Source of the DNA: Streptomyces olivaceus
Lineage (GTDB): Bacteria; Actinomycetota; Actinomycetes; Streptomycetales; Streptomycetaceae
Direction of reading: 5' to 3'
DNA: 64,000 nt
Assembly (NCBI RefSeq): GCF_000721235.1
Contig: NZ_JOFH01000029.1
Location: 27,195 to 91,194, forward strand
Below, in pieces: positions 58,172 to 64,000 of the stretch. The translations under genes were made by a program, and so were the position numbers. A model generated the notes under the pieces. The model searched no databases. It worked only from the letters and a program-made list of their open reading frames with translations, and had not been told where the DNA came from. Within the stretch, counting starts at the first letter, position 1. Each line of letters starts with the position of its first letter.

Positions 58172-59536
58172 ATGAACGACACTCCGGGCTGGGCCTCGCC
58201 CGGATCCGCCCCGTCCGACGGGCGTGAGCCCGGCGCGTCCGGCCCCGCCGAGCCCGCCGACCGCCCCGCCGGTCCCGATCAGCCCGCGCAGCCCGCGGAC
58301 CGGCCGGGTGCGGAACCCACGAGCCCCGGCACGAAGTGGTCCAAGGAGCAGCCGCCCCCCGGCCAGTGGTCCGCGCCCACCGGGCCCACCGCCCCGGGCC
58401 AGGCCCCGCCTCCCCCACCGCCCGGCCAGGGCTGGGGCGCCCCGCCCCCGGCCCCGCCCGGCGGCGGCCACCGCGGGCCGGGCGGGGGATGGGGAGGCTA
58501 CGGCGCCCCCGGCGGACACGGCGGCTGGGGAGGCGGCTGGGGCGGTCCCCCGCCCGCGGCGAAGCCCGGAGTGATCCCGCTCCGCCCGCTCGGCGTCGGC
58601 GAGATCCTCGACGGCGCCGTCTCCACCATGCGCAGCTACTGGCGCACGGTCCTCGGCGTCTCCCTGACCGTCGCCGTCTTCACGGAGATCATCGTCGTGC
58701 TGCTCCAGGGCCTCGTCCTGGACAACACCAGCACCGAGGCCCTCAACGACCCGGACGCCACCCTGAGCGAACTCGGCGACGCCCTGACCGACACCACGGT
58801 CAACTCCGGTGTCGTCTTCCTGCTCTCCCTGATCGGCACCGTCCTGGCCACCGCGCTGCTGACCACCGTCACCAGCCGCGCCGTACTGGGCCGGCCGGTG
58901 ACGACCGCCGAAGCCTGGCGGGACGCCCGGCCACAGGTACTGAAGCTCTTCGGCCTGATCATCCTGCTGCTGCTCATCGTCGCCGGCATCGTCACCGTCG
59001 CCATGGCACCCGGTCTCCTCGTCGCGGCCGCGGGAGCCGGCGGGCCCGGACTGGCCCTGACCGTCCTGGGCTTCCTCGGGGGCGGCGTGGTCACCGTGTG
59101 GCTCATGGTCCGCCTCTCGCTGGCGTCCCCCGCGCTGATGCTGGAGAAGCAGAGCATCAGGAAGGCCATGGGCCGCTCCGCGAAGCTGGTCCGCGGCTCC
59201 TGGTGGCGGGTGTTCGGCATTCAGCTGCTCGCCACGGTCATCGCCAACGTCGTCGCGTCGATCATCGTCATCCCCTTCACCTTCCTCGCGGCCACCCTCG
59301 GCGGCGACGGCGTCGGTGGGCTCCTGGAGGGCAGCGGCGACCTCGGCTGGACGTTCCTCGTCGTCAGCGGCATCGGCTCGGTGATCGGCTCCATGATCAC
59401 TTTCCCGATCACGGCGGGCGTCACGGTGCTGCTCTACATCGACCAGCGCATCCGCCGCGAGGCCCTCGATCTCGATCTGGCCCGCGCCGCCGGCTCCCGG
59501 GGCCCCGGCGCTCCCGGCGCCGTCCCGGGGAGCTGA
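58172..59536 (+). CDS. Pro/Gly-rich polytopic membrane protein (glycerophosphoryl phosphodiesterase-membrane-domain-like)
   Basis: A 454-residue protein. The first about 130 residues are Pro/Gly/Ala-rich and probably cytoplasmic and disordered; then about six membrane helices (VSLTVAVFTEIIVVLLQGLVL, LLSLIGTVLATALLT, LFGLIILLLLIVAGIVTVAMAP and others). It resembles the membrane domain of the GlpQ-like DUF7847 family, with no enzyme motif seen. First gene of a five-gene operon with DUF4129, DUF4350, MoxR and DUF58 genes. ATG start after GAAGGAGCG. Confidence 0.8.
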   Translation: MNDTPGWASPGSAPSDGREPGASGPAEPADRPAGPDQPAQPADRPGAEPTSPGTKWSKEQPPPGQWSAPTGPTAPGQAPPPPPPGQGWGAPPPAPPGGGHRGPGGGWGGYGAPGGHGGWGGGWGGPPPAAKPGVIPLRPLGVGEILDGAVSTMRSYWRTVLGVSLTVAVFTEIIVVLLQGLVLDNTSTEALNDPDATLSELGDALTDTTVNSGVVFLLSLIGTVLATALLTTVTSRAVLGRPVTTAEAWRDARPQVLKLFGLIILLLLIVAGIVTVAMAPGLLVAAAGAGGPGLALTVLGFLGGGVVTVWLMVRLSLASPALMLEKQSIRKAMGRSAKLVRGSWWRVFGIQLLATVIANVVASIIVIPFTFLAATLGGDGVGGLLEGSGDLGWTFLVVSGIGSVIGSMITFPITAGVTVLLYIDQRIRREALDLDLARAAGSRGPGAPGAVPGS

Positions 59537-59540
59537 TGCG

Positions 59541-60314
59541 GTGAGCGGGGCGGGGGGAGTTCTCACAGAGGTGCTGTCGCGCACCGCCGTACGCACCGTG
59601 TCGCGCACCGACGCCACCCTCGTACGGTCGTTGCCGCGCTCCGGCGACGAACCGCCGGTGACGATTCCGCGCGACCCCGCGCGGGAGGCGGCGCGACGCG
59701 AACTGTCGAAGCAGATGTACCACGAGAACGACCCGAGCTGGTTCCAGAAGGCGCTGGACGCCTTCTGGGAATGGATCGGCGAGCTGCTCGGCCGGGCGTC
59801 CGCAGCGGCACCCGGAGGAACGCTGGGCCTGGTCGTCATCGTCCTGGCCGTCGTGGCGGTGCTGGGCGCCCTGTGGTGGCGCCTGGGCACCCCGCGCCGC
59901 GGGCCGGCCACCGCGCCCGCCCTGTTCGACGAACGCCCCCGCAGCGCCGCCGAACATCGCGCCGCCGCACAGGCGCACGCCGCCCAGGGCCACTGGAACC
60001 AGGCCGTCCGGGAACGCATGCGGGCCGTCGTCCGCGCCCTGGAGGAACGCGCTCTGCTCGACGTCCGCCCCGGCCGCACCGCCGGCGAGGCGGCCACCGA
60101 GGCGGGCCGCGCCCTGCCCGCCCACCTCGGCCGACTCCGCACCGCGGCCCGCGACTTCGACGACGTGACGTACGGCGGCCGCCCCGGCACCGAACAGTCG
60201 TACCGAAGCCTCACCGAACTCGACCGCGACCTGGAGCGCAGCAAGCCGCGCCTGGCGAGCAGCACGGCCGCGGCCGGCGAGGACCGCGACAGCGGCCGGG
60301 GAGCCGCCGGATGA
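59541..60314 (+). CDS. DUF4129-domain membrane protein
   Basis: A 257-residue protein with a soluble N-terminal region (AREAARRELSKQMYHENDPSW), one membrane helix (GLVVIVLAVVAVLGALWW) and a C-terminal DUF4129-like domain (HWNQAVRERMRAVVRALEERALLDVRPGRTAGEAATEAG). DUF4129 proteins recur beside MoxR/DUF58 genes. GTG start 4 bp after the preceding stop; its stop overlaps the next ATG. Confidence 0.85.
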   Translation: MSGAGGVLTEVLSRTAVRTVSRTDATLVRSLPRSGDEPPVTIPRDPAREAARRELSKQMYHENDPSWFQKALDAFWEWIGELLGRASAAAPGGTLGLVVIVLAVVAVLGALWWRLGTPRRGPATAPALFDERPRSAAEHRAAAQAHAAQGHWNQAVRERMRAVVRALEERALLDVRPGRTAGEAATEAGRALPAHLGRLRTAARDFDDVTYGGRPGTEQSYRSLTELDRDLERSKPRLASSTAAAGEDRDSGRGAAG

Positions 60315-61519
60315 CCACCGAGGCCACCGCGCCCACCACCTCGGCCTCGCCCACCGCCCACCAGGTGTGGACACGCGCGCGGGGCATCGCCCTCGCCCTC
60401 GTGGTGCTGCTCGTAGGGGCAGTCGTGATCGCCGCCGTCCGCTCCGACGCACGGCACGGCGAACTCGACCCCCGCTCCGCCGACCCCCGGGGCAGTCGCG
60501 CCGTCGCCGAACTCCTCGCCGACCGCGGCGTGTCCACGCGCGTGGTCACCACCGCCGACGAGGCCCGCTCGGCCGCCGGACCGGACACCACCCTGCTGGT
60601 CGCCGCCCCCGACCTGCTGACCGAGCGCCAGCAGAACGGGCTGCGCGCCGCGACCACCGGCTCCGGCGGCCGCACCGTCCTCGTCGCCCCCGGCGGCCCC
60701 GCGGTCGAACGCCTCGTCCCCGGCGTCACCGCCGACCCGGCACTCAGCTTCGACTCGACACTGTCCCCCGCCTGCGACCTGCCCGCCGCGCGGCGCGCGG
60801 GAGACGCCGACACGGGCGGCATCCGCTACAGCACCCACCTCGAAGCCGACACCTGCTACCCCGCCCGCCGCCTGGCCACCCTGCTCCGCGTCCCCGACAC
60901 GTCCGAGCAAGCGGCCCAGGGAGACACCCCGGGCGACACCGTCGTCCTCGGCGCCCGCGACATCCTCGTCAACGACCATCTCGACGAGCAGGGCAACGCC
61001 TCGCTCGCCCTGCAACTGCTCGGCTCCCGCGACCACCTGGTCTGGTACCTCCCCTCGCTCTCCGACATCCCCGAACCGGACGACGAACGCAGCTTCTTCG
61101 ACCTGCTTCCCTCCGGCTGGCTGTGGGGCGCCCTGCAACTCTTCGTCGCCGCCGGCCTCGCCGCCCTCTGGAGGGCACGCCGGCTCGGCCCCCTGGTCGC
61201 CGAGAAACTCCCCGTCGCGATCCGCGCCTCCGAAACCGCCGAAGGCCGCGCCCGCCTCTACCGCAAGGCGAACGCCCGCGACCGCGCCGCCGCCGCTCTC
61301 CGCTCCGCCACCCGCACCCGCCTCGCCCCCCTCGTAGGCGTCCCCGTCACTCAGGCACACTCGCCCGAAGCCCTGCTCCCCGCGCTCTCCGCCCACCTCC
61401 ACGGCGACGCCCGGCCGCTCCAGCCCCTCCTCTTCGGCCCGCCGCCCGGCGACGACGCGGCCCTGATCGCCCTCGCCGACCAACTCGACGCCCTCGAAAG
61501 TGAGGTACGCCGTCCATGA
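60311..61519 (+). CDS. DUF4350-domain membrane protein
   Basis: A 402-residue protein. Starts with a membrane helix (IALALVVLLVGAVVIAAV), then a domain of about 200 residues with GSRAVAELLADRGVSTRVV, a second helix near residue 270 (WGALQLFVAAGLAALW) and a cytoplasmic Ala/Arg-rich tail. The glutamine-amidotransferase-like DUF4350 fold is not catalytic as far as I know. ATGA overlap on both sides. Confidence 0.85.
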   Translation: MTTEATAPTTSASPTAHQVWTRARGIALALVVLLVGAVVIAAVRSDARHGELDPRSADPRGSRAVAELLADRGVSTRVVTTADEARSAAGPDTTLLVAAPDLLTERQQNGLRAATTGSGGRTVLVAPGGPAVERLVPGVTADPALSFDSTLSPACDLPAARRAGDADTGGIRYSTHLEADTCYPARRLATLLRVPDTSEQAAQGDTPGDTVVLGARDILVNDHLDEQGNASLALQLLGSRDHLVWYLPSLSDIPEPDDERSFFDLLPSGWLWGALQLFVAAGLAALWRARRLGPLVAEKLPVAIRASETAEGRARLYRKANARDRAAAALRSATRTRLAPLVGVPVTQAHSPEALLPALSAHLHGDARPLQPLLFGPPPGDDAALIALADQLDALESEVRRP

Positions 61520-62508
61520 TGGACCCGACCACTGACAACGCCGGGCAGAGCGCGGACCCGGGCAACGCCCGCACCGCCCTCGAAGCCCTGCGCGCCGAGA
61601 TCGCCAAGGCCGTGGTCGGCCAAGACGCCGCCGTGACCGGTCTCGTCGTGGCCCTCCTGTGCCGCGGCCACGTCCTCCTCGAAGGCGTCCCCGGAGTCGC
61701 CAAGACCCTCCTGGTCCGCGCCCTTGCCGCCGCCACCGAACTGGACACGAAGCGCGTCCAGTTCACCCCCGACCTGATGCCGAGCGACGTCACCGGCTCC
61801 CTCGTCTACGACAGCCGCACCGCCGAATTCTCCTTCCAGGCCGGCCCCGCCTTCACCAACCTGCTCCTCGCCGACGAGATCAACCGCACGCCACCGAAGA
61901 CCCAGTCGTCCCTCCTCGAAGCCATGGAGGAACGCCAGGTCACGGTCGACGGCACGCCCCGCCCCCTGCCCGAGCCCTTCCTCGTCGCGGCCACCCAGAA
62001 CCCGGTCGAGTACGAGGGCACCTACCCCCTCCCCGAAGCACAGCTGGACCGCTTCCTCCTCAAGCTCACGGTTCCGCTCCCGACCCGGCAGGACGAGATC
62101 GACGTCCTCACCCGCCACGCCTCCGGCTTCAACCCGCGCGACCTGCACACCGCCGGCGTACGCCCCGTCGCGAGCGCTGCCGACCTGGAGGCCGCCCGCG
62201 CCGAGGTCGGCAAGACGACCGTCTCCCCGGAGATCACCGCGTACGTCGTCGACCTCTGCCGTGCCACCCGCGAATCGCCGTCCCTCACCCTCGGCGCCTC
62301 GCCGCGCGGAGCGACGGCACTGCTCTCGACCGCCCGTGCGTGGGCCTGGCTCACGGGCCGCGACTACGTCACGCCCGACGACGTGAAGGCCCTCGCCCTG
62401 CCCACGCTCCGGCACCGTCTCCAGCTCCGCCCGGAGGCCGAGATGGAGGGTGTCACCACGGACTCCGTCATCAACGCGATCCTCGCCCACGTCCCGGTCC
62501 CCCGCTGA
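61516..62508 (+). CDS. MoxR-family AAA+ ATPase
   Basis: A 330-residue AAA+ ATPase. Walker A LLEGVPGVAKT, Walker B LLLADEINRTPPKTQSSLLEAMEE, sensor 1 FLVAATQNPVEYEGTYPLPEAQLDRF and a C-terminal lid with LGASPRGATALLSTARAWA. MoxR ATPases act as chaperones that help VWA/DUF58 partners. ATG start overlaps the DUF4350 stop; stop overlaps the DUF58 start. Confidence 0.95.
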   Translation: MMDPTTDNAGQSADPGNARTALEALRAEIAKAVVGQDAAVTGLVVALLCRGHVLLEGVPGVAKTLLVRALAAATELDTKRVQFTPDLMPSDVTGSLVYDSRTAEFSFQAGPAFTNLLLADEINRTPPKTQSSLLEAMEERQVTVDGTPRPLPEPFLVAATQNPVEYEGTYPLPEAQLDRFLLKLTVPLPTRQDEIDVLTRHASGFNPRDLHTAGVRPVASAADLEAARAEVGKTTVSPEITAYVVDLCRATRESPSLTLGASPRGATALLSTARAWAWLTGRDYVTPDDVKALALPTLRHRLQLRPEAEMEGVTTDSVINAILAHVPVPR

Positions 62509-63818
62509 TGGCATTCACCGGACGCGCCGCACTCATCGCGGCCCTCGGCTCCGTCCCGATCGGCATCTGGGACCCGGGCTGGACGGGCATCCTCGCCGTC
62601 AACGCTCCGCTCGCCGCGGCATGCGCCTGCGACTTCGCCCTGGCCGCCCCCGTACGGCGCCTGAGCCTCACCCGCTCCGGCGACACCTCCGCACGCCTGG
62701 GCGACACGGCCGACGTCACTCTGACGGTCAGCAACCCGTCCAACCGCCCCCTGCGGGCCCGCGTGCGCGACGCCTGGCCTCCCAGCAGCTGGCAACCCGG
62801 CACGGAGACGACAGCCTCCCGCCACAGCCTCAGGGTGCCCGCCGGGGAACGCCGCCGTGTCACGACCCGCCTACGGCCCACCCGGCGCGGCGACCGCCAG
62901 GCCGATCGCGTGACCATCCGGTCGTACGGCCCCCTGGGCCTCTTCACCCGCCAGGGCAGCCACCGGGTCCCCTGGACGGTACGCGTCCTGCCCCCCTTCA
63001 CCAGCCGCAAGCACCTCCCCTCCAAACTGTCCCGCCTGCGCGAACTCGACGGCCGCACCAGCGTCCTCACCCGCGGCGAGGGCACGGAGTTCGACAGCCT
63101 GCGCGAGTACGTCCCCGGCGACGACACCCGCTCCATCGACTGGCGAGCCACCGCACGCCAGTCCACCGTGGCCATACGCACGTGGCGTCCGGAGCGCGAC
63201 CGGCACATCCTGCTCGTCCTCGACACCGGCCGCACCTCGGCCGGCCGCGTGGGCGACGCTCCACGCCTCGACGCCTCGATGGACGCCGCCCTGCTCCTGG
63301 GTGCCCTGGCCTCGCGCGCAGGTGACCGTGTCGACCTCCTCGCCCACGACCGGCGCGTACGCGCCCTCGTGCAGGGCCGCTCCGCGGGTGACGTGCTGCC
63401 CTCGCTGGTGAACACGATGGCCGTGCTGGAGCCGGAACTGGTGGAGACCGACGCCCGTGCCCTCACCGCCACCGCTCTCAGGTCGGCGCCTCGCCGCTCT
63501 CTCGTAGTCCTGTTCACGACGCTGGACGCCGCTCCCATCGAGGAAGGCCTGCTGCCCGTCCTCCCACGACTGACCCGGCGCCACACGGTCCTTCTGGCCG
63601 CCGTGGCCGATCCGCACGTCGCGAAGATGGCAGAGGCCCGCGGCCACGCGGAGGCCGTCTACGAAGCCGCAGCGGCCGCGCAGGCCCAGTCGGAACGGCG
63701 TCGTACCGCCGACCAGCTCCGCCGCCACGGCGTGGTGGTCGTCGACGCGACCCCGGACGAACTGCCGCCGGCACTCGCCGACGCCTATCTGGAACTCAAG
63801 GCAGCAGGGCGCCTGTAG
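62508..63818 (+). CDS. DUF58 (VWA-like) membrane-associated protein
   Basis: A 436-residue protein: short hydrophobic N-terminus, a beta-domain (about 60-160), and a VWA-like domain with the DUF58 hallmark FDSLREYVPGDDTRSIDWRATAR, then LVLDTGRTSAGR. Usual downstream partner of MoxR. In this operon it may build a membrane complex whose function is not known to me. Ends before the rRNA terminator. Confidence 0.9.
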   Translation: MAFTGRAALIAALGSVPIGIWDPGWTGILAVNAPLAAACACDFALAAPVRRLSLTRSGDTSARLGDTADVTLTVSNPSNRPLRARVRDAWPPSSWQPGTETTASRHSLRVPAGERRRVTTRLRPTRRGDRQADRVTIRSYGPLGLFTRQGSHRVPWTVRVLPPFTSRKHLPSKLSRLRELDGRTSVLTRGEGTEFDSLREYVPGDDTRSIDWRATARQSTVAIRTWRPERDRHILLVLDTGRTSAGRVGDAPRLDASMDAALLLGALASRAGDRVDLLAHDRRVRALVQGRSAGDVLPSLVNTMAVLEPELVETDARALTATALRSAPRRSLVVLFTTLDAAPIEEGLLPVLPRLTRRHTVLLAAVADPHVAKMAEARGHAEAVYEAAAAAQAQSERRRTADQLRRHGVVVVDATPDELPPALADAYLELKAAGRL

Positions 63819-63865
63819 GAATGCCAGGAGGCCAAGCCGGGGGGCAAACTGCCCTTGAACGCAGA

Positions 63866-63897
63866 AAAGCCCCACACCGTTCCCGGTGCGGGGCTTT
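63866..63897. terminator. rRNA operon terminator (bidirectional)
   Basis: Near-perfect 14-bp stem AAAGCCCC(A)CACCG / CGGTG(C)GGGGCTTT with a TTCC loop. On the minus strand it ends in a T-run (GGGGCTTTTC), as expected for the rRNA operon; it also stops read-through from the DUF58 gene. Confidence 0.85.
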
Positions 63898-63910
63898 CCC
63901 AGCAATAATT

Positions 63911-64000
63911 GTTCGGCGGCGTCCTACTCTCCCACAGGGTCCCCCCTGCAGTACCATCGGCGCTGTAAGGCTTAGCTTCCGGGTTCGAAATGTAACCGGG
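63911..64000 (-). rRNA. rrf: 5S ribosomal RNA, 3' part
   Basis: The minus-strand sequence from 64000 down to 63911 matches the 3' 90 nt of actinobacterial 5S rRNA (CCCGGTTACAT ... AAGCTAAGCC ... ending in GCCGCCGAAC). The 5' about 30 nt lie beyond the window. The rest of the rRNA operon lies to the right. Confidence 0.95.

Overview
The window is very GC-rich (third codon positions almost all G/C), uses frequent GTG starts, and carries a gene order typical of the Streptomyces chromosome core: pkaA/pkaB kinases, ohr/ohrR, NAD-glutamate dehydrogenase, secA, long-form hpf, lpqB-mtrB-mtrA-mtnA and the edge of an rRNA operon. The closest match from memory is the S. coelicolor type of chromosome, roughly its SCO2973-SCO3020 interval. 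No database was consulted, so species is not claimed.

Layout. 1-7 kb: two Ser/Thr kinases (pkaB cut by the window edge, pkaA) diverge from a large soluble FHA-FtsK/EccC-like ATPase. 7-11 kb: a three-gene carbohydrate-type ABC importer (lipoprotein plus two permeases, no ATPase gene). 11-18 kb: three tandem bifunctional GT2/TagF-type wall-polymer polymerases, ending at a perfect 21-bp hairpin. 18-22.5 kb: a polytopic membrane protein, the peroxide-resistance pair ohr/ohrR, a galE-like epimerase and a membrane-anchored glutaredoxin-like protein.

22.5-29.8 kb looks accessory. It has an orphan pyruvate/branched-chain dehydrogenase E1-alpha, a GAPDH remnant butted onto a truncated EamA transporter, a CGNR regulator flanked by two matching 19-bp operators, a GNAT acetyltransferase, a P-loop kinase-like gene with a TTA codon, an amidohydrolase divergent from a TetR regulator with a perfect operator, and a second TetR gene.

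29.9-36 kb resumes the wall-polymer theme: a TagG/TagH-type polysaccharide exporter, a fourth TagF fusion and a GT2 enzyme. 36-43 kb: gdhB, a HAD hydrolase and a DUF6912-type gene. 43-50 kb: an Rv3235-family gene, secA, a GNAT acetyltransferase, a YcaQ-type winged-helix protein and an orphan NarL-type response regulator. 50-58 kb: hpf, comF-like, lpqB, mtrB, mtrA, mtnA. 58-63.8 kb: a tightly coupled MoxR/DUF58 membrane operon. The end holds a terminator and the 3' part of a 5S rRNA on the minus strand.

The most interesting signals are: the loss of putative catalytic histidines in some but not all of the TagF paralogues; the FHA-EccC-like ATPase without ESX partners beside PkaA; the two TAACC-N9-GGTTA operators around the CGNR/EamA promoters; the EamA/GAPDH/E1-alpha scar; four CAAC boxes at exact 15-bp spacing between ohr and ohrR; and an about 105-bp dispersed intergenic repeat present twice.
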